From Mesoplasma seiffertii ATCC 49495 (lineage in GTDB: Bacteria; Bacillota_I; Bacilli_A; Mycoplasmatales; Mycoplasmataceae): DNA of 64,000 bases. Positions 56,349-64,000 of this stretch are shown in pieces. The translations under genes were made by a program, and so were the position numbers. The number at the start of each line of letters is the position of its first letter. Within the stretch, counting starts at the first letter, position 1. Where the stretch lies: positions 223,279 to 287,278 of the forward strand of contig NZ_KI912486.1 of NCBI RefSeq assembly GCF_000518725.1. Direction: 5' to 3'. A model generated the notes under the pieces. It was not told where the DNA came from. It saw only the letters and a list, made by a program, of their open reading frames with translations, and did not search any database.

Positions 56349-57251
56349 TTATTTAAAAATTTCTTCATCCTTAATTTCAAGATTTGGACTGTCGTTTATT
56401 TTAGTTTTAGTACGACGTGGCTTTGCTGTTGAATTGGCAATAGTCTCTGTGACATCTTCTTCAAACATTAAATTGTCGAATAAGTTTTCATCAATATGAG
56501 GATTTTCATTGTCAACTAATTCGTCAAAGTCAAATAATGTTGGAATTACATCAGCTTCATCTTCTTTATTAGCTTGAAGTTTTTCAGCCAATCCGTTGAT
56601 TACGGTGATCTTTGCAAAGACAACAACATCATCGTGTTCTTTTAGTTCAGTATAGTCATCAGGTAATAAAGTTTTTCCTTTGCGACGAATCTGAATAATA
56701 TTAAAGTCTTTTGTTGAAGATAATCCAGCATCTTGTAAAGTTTTCCCAATAACATCAGGGTTAGCAACTGTTAATGTTGTCGAAATAAATTCATCATCAA
56801 TTGAGTGTAAGTCAATATCAATATCAATATCAAAAACTGCCCGAGTCCCAATCATTTTTCCAGCTAAGCGATCAGGAATAATAATTTGGTTTTCGCTTAA
56901 GCCCAAGGCTAATAAAATTCGCTTGTGTTTTTCATCACGGGCTTTTGCAATAATGTTATGACATTCTAAGTCAATTAAATTTAACACGGTCATAATTGAC
57001 GCTTCAATATTTGAACCCAATCCAACAATAACACCATCATAAGAATTAACCCCTGCTTTGGCCAATCCCATTTTATTTGTAGAGTCTAAAACAATTGCAT
57101 CCACAGAATCGAATTCTGCTAAATATAAATCTAAGCGATCTTGATCGATATCAAACATTGTGATTGATTGACGTTTATCAACTAGTGTTGTCAAAACTGC
57201 CAAACTAAAATTTGATGCTCCAATAATCGCGAAACTTTTCTTTTTTGCCAT
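56349..57251 (-). CDS. TrkA/KtrA-type potassium channel regulatory subunit
   Basis: 300 residues. The NAD(H)/nucleotide-binding RCK_N domain starts KSFAIIGASNFSLAVLTTL and has the acidic end MFDIDQDR; DSTNKMGLAKAGVNSYDGVIVGLGSN follows. A TrkA_C domain lies around residues 140-220 (STTLTVANPDVIGKTLQDAG). The last 80 residues are an acidic, low-complexity tail beyond the usual 220-residue KtrA. It gates the KtrB-type channel encoded by the divergent neighbour, with about 110 bases of shared promoter region. Confidence 0.9.
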   Translation of the reverse strand: MAKKKSFAIIGASNFSLAVLTTLVDKRQSITMFDIDQDRLDLYLAEFDSVDAIVLDSTNKMGLAKAGVNSYDGVIVGLGSNIEASIMTVLNLIDLECHNIIAKARDEKHKRILLALGLSENQIIIPDRLAGKMIGTRAVFDIDIDIDLHSIDDEFISTTLTVANPDVIGKTLQDAGLSSTKDFNIIQIRRKGKTLLPDDYTELKEHDDVVVFAKITVINGLAEKLQANKEDEADVIPTLFDFDELVDNENPHIDENLFDNLMFEEDVTETIANSTAKPRRTKTKINDSPNLEIKDEEIFK

Positions 57252-57298
57252 AAAATATAAACCTCTTTTGCCTTTTAATTATACATAATATAGTGTAA

Positions 57299-57331
57299 AT
57301 TATAGTCCAATAACTAAGTATAAGATATAAT
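57299..57331. promoter_or_regulatory. Divergent -10 boxes between the TrkA-type and KtrB-type genes
   Basis: TATAAT on the minus strand at 57304-57299 for the TrkA-type gene and TATAAT on the plus strand at 57326-57331 for the KtrB-type gene. The two are only 21 bases apart, so the promoters are likely to interfere. Confidence 0.6.
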
Positions 57332-57365
57332 ATAAGGTAGATTTTATGAAATGAAGGTGAGTTTA

Positions 57366-59087
57366 ATGGATAAAACCCCAAATAATAGTTTTAGAACAAA
57401 CTCATCAGAGGCAGATTCTAAAACATCTCCAACCGACCAACAAAAGCGTGGAGACTATAACTCTGAAAAGCGTCAAAAGTTTAATCGCAATTTATTTAAA
57501 AAACTTAAGGTGTGATGACCGTTGTCAAAAATCAGTGGACGAATTTTTTTAATTTACACATTAATTGTTTTACTAGGTGGATTTTTATTAACTATCCCAG
57601 GGGTGTTAACAATTTATGAAGATGAATCAAAAAACGTGTTTCACTGAGATTTTTTAACAGGAATTTTTACAGCATCATCAGCGTTTAGTGATACTGGAAT
57701 TAATATTGTTGACCCGTCGCATGATTATACTTTTTGAGGGCAACTATTAATTTTACTAATGATCGAAATTGGAGGAATTGGAGTTTTAACTATTAAAATT
57801 GTGTTATTTTTAGCGATAAATAAGAAAATTTCTTTAAATGATACGGTAACGGCTCAAACCGAACGGGGGTCATCAGTAACTTCGTCAACAATTGAAATGA
57901 TTCGTGATGGCTTCATTTGATTAACAATTGTGCAATTTATTGCCGCAATCTTTTTATTCTTTGTGTTCTTTTTCACTGAACCAGGAATTGTGACTAATAA
58001 CTCCCAAAACTCAGTTAACGGACCAAATAATGCAAGTTTGAATGTAGTTTCACCATTTCATAATTTTGGGAAAAGTTTATGATTTGCCATCTTCCATTCA
58101 ACATCAGCAATAAACAATGCAGGATTTGATATTATTTCAGAAGCTTCATTGCAACCTTACAATGTTGAAAATCACCGCGCTTATTTATTACAAATGATTT
58201 TCTTATTGGAATGAGTTATTGGAGGATTAGGATATCCAACTTTCCATGATATTAAACGTAAAATTCGTGCCCGTCGTTCAGGTCAAACTGTGCGTTTTAG
58301 CTTATTTACGAAATTAAACTTCTGAGTTTATATCACCTTATTTATTGTCGGACCGTTATCAGTTTTAGGAGCTGAGTTAGCTAACTATGACAAATCATTG
58401 TTATTTCACAATTACTCATTTGATGTTGATCCAACTACTGGGCAACCAAGTAATATTGCAATTATTAATGCCAAACCAGTTGGGGTCGCGTTAATGGATA
58501 TTTTCTTTAATACAACTTCAGCCCGTAATGCTGGGTTTTCAACAATTAATACTAATGATTTTAATGCCGGGTCAAAAACAATTTTATCGGTAATGATGTT
58601 TATTGGTTCAGCTCCAAGTTCAACTGCTGGAGGAATCCGGACAACAACATTTGCAATTATTATTTTAGCCAACTGGGCGATTATTAAAAACCGTAGTCAT
58701 ACTTCGGCATTTAAGAAAACTATTCCTGATAAAACGGTAAAACGAGCTTTTGCAGTATTTTTCATTTCAGTTGCCTTAATTGTGTTAACTTTAATTATTA
58801 TTTATTGTGATTCGGCAGGAGTGCTTTCTTCTTCAACTGCTCCTGAGTTAAATGGAAATAATTCAATTATTGAAATTATGACTTTGATAACTAGTGCCTT
58901 TGGAACGGTAGGATTAAATCCGTTCACTCAATATCAAATGATGAATTTTGGGGCATTAACAAAAATTATCATTATTATTGCAATGTTTTTAGGACAATTA
59001 GGAATTTCAAATACGCTGTTAGTATTTATTAAACCTTCAAGAAAACGTCCGTACCAATATCTTGAAGAAGATGTAACGATAGGATAG
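57366..59087 (+). CDS. KtrB/TrkH-type potassium transporter
   Basis: 573 residues. A hydrophilic N-terminal extension of about 50 residues precedes the four pore repeats; selectivity-filter-like segments are TASSAFSDTGINIVD, STSAINNAGFDI, TTSARNAGFSTIN and TSAFGTVGLNPFT, each with the key Gly after a Ser/Thr-rich turn. SAPSSTAGGIRTTT is the conserved end of the family. It imports K+ with Na+ or H+. folD starts 8 bases later. UGA-Trp codons hide the first 340 codons from standard-code callers. Confidence 0.92.
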
Positions 59088-59095
59088 GTGAATTA

Positions 59096-59950
59096 ATGAA
59101 AATACTTGATGGAAAAGCGGTAGCATTAAAGCGCCGTCAACAATTAACCGCTAAAATTACAAAAATTGTTGAACAAGGACACCGACGACCAACGTTGGCG
59201 GTTATTCTTGTTGGTAATGATGAAGCATCGCAAGTTTATGTAAAGCACAAAACTCAAATTGCTCAAGCAGTTGGAATTGAACCATTAACAATTCATTTAG
59301 ATGAAAATGTTAGTCATGAACAATTATATGGAACAATTGATCAACTCAACCTTGATCAAACAATTGATGGAATTTTATTACAACTACCCCTACCAACGCG
59401 TTTTCGTGAAGAAGATTACTTACAAGCAATTATTCCTAGCAAGGATGTTGATGGTTTTCATTACGTTCATCAGGGGAAAATGTTACAAGGATACGATTCA
59501 ATTTATCCATGTACCCCATTAGGAGTAATTAACTTATTAAATGAATATCAAATTCCAATTCAAGGACAAAATGTCGTGATGGTGGGAACTTCAAACATCG
59601 TTGGAAAACCATTAGCAGTAATGTTGCTAAACTTAGGAGCGACAGTCACAATGTGTAATCAAAACACTCAAGATATTAAAATGTATACCCAAACTGCCGA
59701 TATTTTAATTTCAGCTACAGGGAAACAATTTATTATTACTAAAGAAATGGTAAAACCTCAAGCAACCGTAATTGACATTGGAATTATGCGAGATTTAAAA
59801 ACTAATAAATTGGTGGGAGATGTCGATTATGACAATGTTGCCCCAATTACTAGCAATATTACTCCAGTTCCTGGTGGAGTTGGCCCAATGACAGTTATTA
59901 CCTTAATGGAAAATACCTTTAAGCTTTATCAAGACCATTTACAATCTTAA
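59096..59950 (+). CDS. folD: Methylenetetrahydrofolate dehydrogenase/cyclohydrolase FolD
   Basis: 284 residues. Motifs: VGNDEASQVYVKHKTQIAQ with the catalytic Lys, DGILLQLPLPTRF, PSKDVDGFH, PCTPLGVINLL, the NADP loop VVMVGTSNIVGKPLAVMLL and TPVPGGVGPMTVITLMENT. It interconverts one-carbon units of folate. Normal length. Together with FolC and the ECF S-component it shows reliance on folate. Confidence 0.97.
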   Translation: MKILDGKAVALKRRQQLTAKITKIVEQGHRRPTLAVILVGNDEASQVYVKHKTQIAQAVGIEPLTIHLDENVSHEQLYGTIDQLNLDQTIDGILLQLPLPTRFREEDYLQAIIPSKDVDGFHYVHQGKMLQGYDSIYPCTPLGVINLLNEYQIPIQGQNVVMVGTSNIVGKPLAVMLLNLGATVTMCNQNTQDIKMYTQTADILISATGKQFIITKEMVKPQATVIDIGIMRDLKTNKLVGDVDYDNVAPITSNITPVPGGVGPMTVITLMENTFKLYQDHLQS

Positions 59951-59984
59951 AAAACTTTTGAACTATGCTTCAAAAGTTTTTTTG
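59949..59984 (+). terminator. Rho-independent terminator of folD
   Basis: Twelve-base stem AAAACTTTTGAA/TTCAAAAGTTTT with 6-base loop and T run. Confidence 0.88.
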
Positions 59985-60050
59985 AAAAAAATAGTTCTAC
60001 AAAAAGATTAAAGGTGTATTATCTAAGTAAATAAAATAGGAGAATACAAT

Positions 60051-60908
60051 ATGGCTTTAACAAAAAAAGAACAACGTCAAATTGCAAAACACGATCAACG
60101 TAAGTGACAATTCAACGGAACATTTAAAACAGGGATTGTGCTAATTTTAATTTTTTCAGGAATTGGCTTGATGGGATCAGCATTAATGTTTTTTATGGGA
60201 CTAGTGGGAATCGTTATTCAAAATTCATTAACAAGTGGACAATCATCATCAATTAATTTATCAATGGCTAGTGGAATCATCTTAGCGTTTTTTGGAGCAT
60301 ACATTTTTACTTTGACAGCAGTGTCATTAACAATGGCATCATTTACACTATCAAATCAAACAACAAGTACGAAAATGATTTTAGCAATTGTCGCAATTGG
60401 ATCAGGTGTTTGTATGATTGGGGGAATTGTAATGTTATTAACTCCCCAAACTGATGAAAAAGAAGTTGAAGCGATTGAATTAAATAATGAAGTAAGAGTC
60501 TTAGAAGAAGTTGTTGAGCAATCTTTAAATAAAGAACAAGTGTTTAATCGTGATGAACGTGAACAACGAGTTTATGAAGCTAAGTATGCTAAAGCAGTGG
60601 AATTCTTAGAACAAATTGAAAATAAAGAAATTGAAGAAGAAAAGTTAGTTGATAAGTTTTCAAATGATTTTAAAGTAATCTTCTTACAAGCTAAACGCGA
60701 TATGATTCTTGACGGACGTATTCAAGATAAGACTTACAATGAAGAATTGGCAAAACAATTAACTCATGAACAAAATGAAGACCTAATTGTTATTAACAAA
60801 GAAATTTCTGATAATGTCTTAGATAAAATTGATGATTCAGAATGAACACAAGAAGCAAATGACGAAAAAACTGATAAACCAGTCGAACTTTTTGAAGAAA
60901 ATAACTAA
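60051..60908 (+). CDS. Membrane protein of unknown function with acidic coiled tail
   Basis: 285 residues. Three membrane segments (GIVLILIFSGIGLMGSALMFF, ASGIILAFFGAYIFTLTAVSL, MILAIVAIGSGVCMIGGIVML) follow a short basic N terminus; the remaining 160 residues are Glu/Lys-rich and probably helical. No family recognised. AGGAGAA precedes the ATG. It stands between two terminators as a single-gene unit. Confidence 0.75.
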
Positions 60909-60914
60909 ACCCTT

Positions 60915-60942
60915 AAATCACAAACACTGTTTGTGATTTTTA
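60915..60942 (+). terminator. Rho-independent terminator
   Basis: Eleven-base stem AAATCACAAAC/GTTTGTGATTT with a 3-base loop. Confidence 0.88.
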
Positions 60943-60943
60943 T

Positions 60944-60973
60944 TTGGAATATTGGGCTAATCTAGGTTATAAT
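60944..60973 (+). promoter_or_regulatory. Promoter of a small RNA
   Basis: TTGGAA (60944-60949), 18 bases, TATAAT (60968-60973). RNA would start near 60980. Confidence 0.6.
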
Positions 60974-60975
60974 AT

Positions 60976-61040
60976 AAAAGCGATGAGCCGATGTCGTTGA
61001 CATCAAAAAAAGCGGGCGAACAGTTAAATGTCGCTTTTTT
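60976..61040 (+). ncRNA. Candidate small structured RNA, about 60 nt
   Basis: A closing stem AAAAGCGA (60976-60983)/TCGCTTTT (61031-61038) ends in a T run like a terminator; inside is a perfect hairpin GATGTC/GACATC (60990-61004), then an A7 stretch and GCGGGCGAACAG. GCC (60986-60988) can pair with GGC (61015-61017) across the hairpin. A good promoter is directly in front and there is no gene or reading frame behind it. No family recognised. Confidence 0.5.
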
Positions 61041-61101
61041 ATTTGAAAAAATTAAAATCAGCAAACTTTCACAAAATTTCGTAAAAAAATAAAAAAAGAT
61101 A

Positions 61102-61130
61102 TAGACATTTATTTTTTCTCATGATAATAT
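61102..61130 (+). promoter_or_regulatory. Promoter of the tRNA cluster
   Basis: TAGACA (61102-61107), 17 bases, TAATAT (61125-61130), about 50 bases before the first tRNA. Confidence 0.55.
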
Positions 61131-61183
61131 TTTTATTGTCTTGGTAAAAGAAAAAAATTGAAGATTCGCAACAAATATTACTT

Positions 61184-61259
61184 GGCTTTTTAGCTCAGTT
61201 GGTAGAGCAACCGGCTGTTAACCGGTTTGTCACAGGTTCAAGTCCTGTAAAAGCCGCCA
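61184..61259 (+). tRNA. tRNA-Asn (GTT)
   Basis: Acceptor GGCTTTT/AAAAGCC, anticodon loop CTGTTAA, T arm GGTTCAAGTCC, encoded CCA; 76 nt. Confidence 0.97.
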
Positions 61260-61269
61260 TTTATTATTT

Positions 61270-61345
61270 GGCCTGTTGGTGAAGCGGTAAACACACACGG
61301 TTTTCATCCGTGGATACACGGGTTCGAACCCCGTACAGGCTACCA
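61270..61345 (+). tRNA. tRNA-Glu (TTC)
   Basis: Acceptor GGCCTGT/ACAGGCT with a G-U first pair, anticodon stem CACGG/CCGTG around TTTTCAT, T arm GGTTCGAACCC, encoded CCA. Confidence 0.96.
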
Positions 61346-61372
61346 TTTATTATTTATTATTATTTTTATATT

Positions 61373-61448
61373 GGGATGCTAGCTCAGTTGGGAGAGCTCC
61401 TGCCTTACAAGCAGGCGGTCAGCGGTTCGAGCCCGTTGCATCCCACCA
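61373..61448 (+). tRNA. tRNA-Val (TAC)
   Basis: Acceptor GGGATGC/GCATCCC, anticodon loop CTTACAA, T arm GGTTCGAGCCC, encoded CCA. Confidence 0.97.
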
Positions 61449-61463
61449 TTTTATTTTTTTAAT

Positions 61464-61539
<76 letters not shown>

Positions 61540-61556
61540 TTAAAGAAACATAAAAA

Positions 61557-61580
61557 CGACACGCAAGTGTCTTTTTTTAT
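61557..61580 (+). terminator. Rho-independent terminator of the tRNA cluster
   Basis: Stem GACAC/GTGTC with loop GCAA and seven T. Confidence 0.8.
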
Positions 61581-61588
61581 TTTTAAAG

Positions 61589-61594
61589 TATAAT
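61589..61594 (+). promoter_or_regulatory. -10 box TATAAT of the lipoprotein gene
   Basis: Perfect hexamer 23 bases before the start codon; -35 not clear. Confidence 0.5.
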
Positions 61595-61617
61595 TTAATC
61601 AACAACAAAGGAGACCT

Positions 61618-62505
61618 ATGAAAAAACTTTTAGCAATACTTGGAGCAATGACTTTAACAGCAACAACAGCAACAACTGTTGTGAGTTGTGGAACTCAACT
61701 AGATCAATATCAAGGTAATTGAAGTCGCAGTAGTAGTTTATATGGCTGAGACTATGATGCGGAATTAAGCTTTGATGATTTAGTTAGTTATTTGCGCTAT
61801 ACTGCTAAACTAGGAACTGATGTTGATCAAGAAGATCCCAATAATCAAATTATTGGAATTGAACGTAATTTAATAACGGAAGCAAAACTTAATAATATTA
61901 TGACATTGTATAAATTGTTAGCCTTTAATTTGGATGGTTTAATTAATTCATTAAAACCTGAAGAAGGTACACCAGGAGTTACTAATAGTCGAGCAACTTT
62001 GACAATTGATTTAGATCAAGAAAATGGTCAAGCAAATAAACAACTAATGCAACAACTATTTTTAGGGTTAAAAAATAAAAATAATTTTGCCAATAAATTA
62101 AATCAAGCGTTTAGTGAAACATTAGGAACTGAAACCGAACCTTGAAAGTCTTGAGAAAAGTTTGAAGACTTTCAAAACGAACCAGGGATGTCGTTAATTT
62201 TACAAGCTAATGGAACTTTAGATAGTAAGAATGAATTGGTCACTGATGGTATTAGTAGTTCACTGGTGAAAATCAAACAGTTAAACGAGTACTTAAATGA
62301 TTCTCAAACAAAGTCAAAAACAACTGAACAAATTGCTAATGACATTTGAGACATTTTTAAGAACTTTGATAAGTTTGTAAACTTGGGATGAACAATTAAT
62401 AAAAAAGTTGCCAAACCTGGAACTGAAGAAGGAAAAGAACCTGAGTATGAGTATCCGGGACTAATGGTTTCTTTCAATATTGGAATTCAGTCATGACGAA
62501 GATAA
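61618..62505 (+). CDS. Lipoprotein of unknown function
   Basis: 295 residues. The signal MKKLLAILGAMTLTATTATT runs into the lipobox VVSC with Cys24, the pattern typical of spiroplasma-group lipoproteins. The mature part is hydrophilic, repeat-free, with SFDDLVSYLRYTAKLG and several Asn/Lys-rich stretches; I see no family. GGAG lies before the ATG. It is inserted between two tRNA groups with its own terminator, so it may be a later arrival or duplicate of a lipoprotein family. Several UGA-Trp codons. Confidence 0.82.
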
Positions 62506-62527
62506 GGTTTTGCTTATCTTTTTTTAT
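62500..62527 (+). terminator. Rho-independent terminator of the lipoprotein gene
   Basis: Stem AGATAAG/CTTATCT with 6-base loop and T run; it contains the stop codon. Confidence 0.82.
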
Positions 62528-62593
62528 TTTTAATTGAATAATTTTTAATCAAGTGATATTATTTAAAAGTCCAAAGATGACAATTAAATATTT

Positions 62594-62669
<76 letters not shown>

Positions 62670-62675
62670 TTCTTT

Positions 62676-62759
62676 GCGGGATTGGCGGAATTGGCAGACG
62701 CACTAGACTTAGGATCTAGCGTCTTCGACGTAAGGGTTCGAGTCCCTTATCCCGCACCA
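62676..62759 (+). tRNA. tRNA-Leu (TAG)
   Basis: 84 nt with a long variable arm; acceptor begins GCGGGAT, anticodon TAG in ACTTAGGAT, T arm GGTTCGAGTCC, encoded CCA. Confidence 0.96.
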
Positions 62760-62775
62760 TTCTAGATAAACACCT

Positions 62776-62801
62776 AAAAATACTTTTCGAAGTATTTTTT
62801 A
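62776..62801 (+). terminator. Rho-independent terminator after tRNA-Leu
   Basis: Stem AAAAATACTT/AAGTATTTTT with loop TTCG. Confidence 0.85.
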
Positions 62802-62875
62802 TTTGAAAAGTCAAAAGCGGTAAGAGTTTATCATTGTCTGAAAAATATTTTAAAAATGCCAAAATAGGTCTTTAC

Positions 62876-62904
62876 TTGCAATTGAAAATAGCATAAGATA
62901 TATT
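62876..62904 (+). promoter_or_regulatory. rRNA operon promoter 1
   Basis: TTGCAA, 17 bases, TATATT. Confidence 0.55.
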
Positions 62905-62973
62905 TAAGACTTTTGTGAAGATATCTTGCAGAAATTTAATGAAATAATTTAATAAAAATATTTAAAAAAACTA

Positions 62974-63002
62974 TTCCATTTTATTTTTTACTATGCTATT
63001 AT
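62974..63002 (+). promoter_or_regulatory. rRNA operon promoter 2
   Basis: TTCCAT, 17 bases, TATTAT. It lies about 145 bases before the 16S gene; two promoters in a row are usual for rRNA operons. Confidence 0.5.
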
Positions 63003-63008
63003 CTAAAA

Positions 63009-63145
63009 GTCGCCGAAAGGCAACACAATGATCTTTGAAAACTAAATAGAACAACAATTGTACAAATCTTGATCAATATCAATTTAATTTGAGTAGACAA
63101 TATTATATATACAATAAAAAAGAAACAGTCAGAATCAATTCACAT
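63009..63145 (+). other. rRNA operon leader
   Basis: Begins with a small hairpin GTCGCCGAAAGGC, then TGATCTTTGAAAACTAAATA, a conserved leader element with boxA-like antitermination character. The rest is AT-rich and contains part of the 16S processing stem. Confidence 0.55.
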
Positions 63146-64000
63146 TTTTTCAAATGAGAGTTTGATCCTGGCTCAGGATAAACGCTGGCGGCATGCCTAA
63201 TACATGCAAGTCGAACGGGGGTGCTTGCACCCCAGTGGCGAACGGGTGAGTAACACGTATCTAATCTACCTTATAGCGGGGGATAGCCTTTGGAAACGAA
63301 GGGTAATACCGCATGAGAATTTCATTATCGCATGAGAAGAAATTGAAAGCACCGTTTGGTGCACTATAAGATGAGGATGCGGCGTATTAGCTAGTAGGCG
63401 GGGTAAAGGCCCACCTAGGCGATGATACGTAGCCGAACTGAGAGGTTGATCGGCCACATTGGGACTGAGATACGGCCCAGACTCCTACGGGAGGCAGCAG
63501 TAGGGAATTTTTCACAATGGACGAAAGTCTGATGAAGCAATGCCGCGTGAGTGATGACGGTCTTCGGATTGTAAAGCTCTGTTGTAAGGGAAGAACACTT
63601 AGGAGAGGAAATGCTCTTAAGCTGACGGTACCTTACCAGAAAGCCACGGCTAACTATGTGCCAGCAGCCGCGGTAATACATAGGTGGCAAGCGTTATCCG
63701 GATTTATTGGGCGTATAGGGTGCGTAGGCGGATTTGCAAGTTTGAGGTTAAAGCCCGGGGCTCAACCCCGGTTCGCCTTGAAAACTGCAGTTCTAGAATA
63801 CAAGAGAGGTAAGCGGAATTCCATGTGTAGCGGTGAAATGCGTAGATATATGGAAGAACACCTGTGGCGAAAGCGGCTTACTGGCTTGTTATTGACGCTG
63901 AGGCACGAAAGCGTGGGGAGCAAATAGGATTAGATACCCTAGTAGTCCACGCCGTAAACGTTGAGTACTAAGTGTCGGGGGTTATACCTCGGTGCTGCAG
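63146..64000 (+). rRNA. 16S ribosomal RNA (5' part; continues past the window)
   Basis: GAGAGTTTGATCCTGGCTCAG near the 5' end, ACTCCTACGGGAGGCAGCAG, GTGCCAGCAGCCGCGGTAAT and GGATTAGATACCCTAGTAGT are all present. About 855 of roughly 1520 bases are included. The short V3 region and the sequence around it fit the Spiroplasma-Mesoplasma-M. capricolum group. The exact 5' end is uncertain by a few bases. Confidence 0.97.

Noticed and set aside
63266..63927. Protein-coding frames over the 16S rRNA
   Set aside because: They are chance frames in a clear rRNA gene.

Overview
The window is chromosomal DNA of a mollicute in the Spiroplasma/Entomoplasmataceae branch, most likely Mesoplasma, Entomoplasma or Williamsoniiplasma. 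Four things point there. The DNA is strongly AT-rich. UGA is read as tryptophan throughout, with only UAA and UAG used as stops. There are typical spiralin-group lipoprotein signals ending in VVSC. The tmRNA tag and the 16S rRNA 5' part are of the M. capricolum/Mesoplasma kind. Because of the code, nearly every gene looks broken under the standard code; joined through UGA they are intact.

Layout. 1-5.3 kb: a partial Pr6Pr-type membrane protein, a free-standing 5'-3' exonuclease, an IMPACT/YigZ protein, secA. 5.3-12.1 kb: uvrB, uvrA, folC and an ECF S-component (probably folate). 12.2-24.7 kb: S1 protein, hprK, two lgt paralogues flanking trxB, whiA, an XRE regulator, secG, rnr, smpB, two small membrane proteins and a glucose-type PTS EIICB. 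24.8-28.8 kb: ssrA (tmRNA), a nucleoside deoxyribosyltransferase, an unassigned structured RNA, mgtE, trmB and a 53-residue cysteine-rich metallothionein-like gene. 29.0-35.8 kb: a Mesoplasma-type 2'-deoxyguanosine riboswitch heading a nucleoside ABC importer operon (BMP lipoprotein, double ATPase, two permeases, the first with a coiled-coil tail of about 500 residues). 35.9-45.3 kb: tsaD, an RpiR regulator, hydrolase, HAD phosphatase, asnS, glycosyltransferase, RDD protein, pcrA. 45.3-55.9 kb: ptsH, an unknown protein, a CPBP protease-like protein, an RluC/D-type synthase, a flippase-like protein, ligA, gatCAB. 55.9-60.9 kb: a structured intergenic region, a divergent TrkA/KtrB potassium pair, folD, an unknown membrane protein. 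60.9-64 kb: a small RNA locus, four tRNAs, a lipoprotein, two tRNAs, and the promoters, leader and 5' part of a 16S rRNA gene that runs off the window.

How the genes work together. EIICB, HPr and HPr kinase form the sugar-uptake and regulation set. SecA and SecG export pre-lipoproteins that Lgt acylates. SmpB and tmRNA rescue ribosomes, with RNase R as the usual partner. The riboswitch, importer and deoxyribosyltransferase together suggest deoxynucleoside salvage in an organism that depends on its host for nucleosides. GatCAB with AsnRS serves Gln-tRNA formation. UvrAB, PcrA, LigA and the exonuclease cover DNA repair and replication.

The strongest items for a second look are the riboswitch operon, the coiled-coil permease, the metallothionein-like gene, the unequal Lgt pair and two unassigned small RNA loci.
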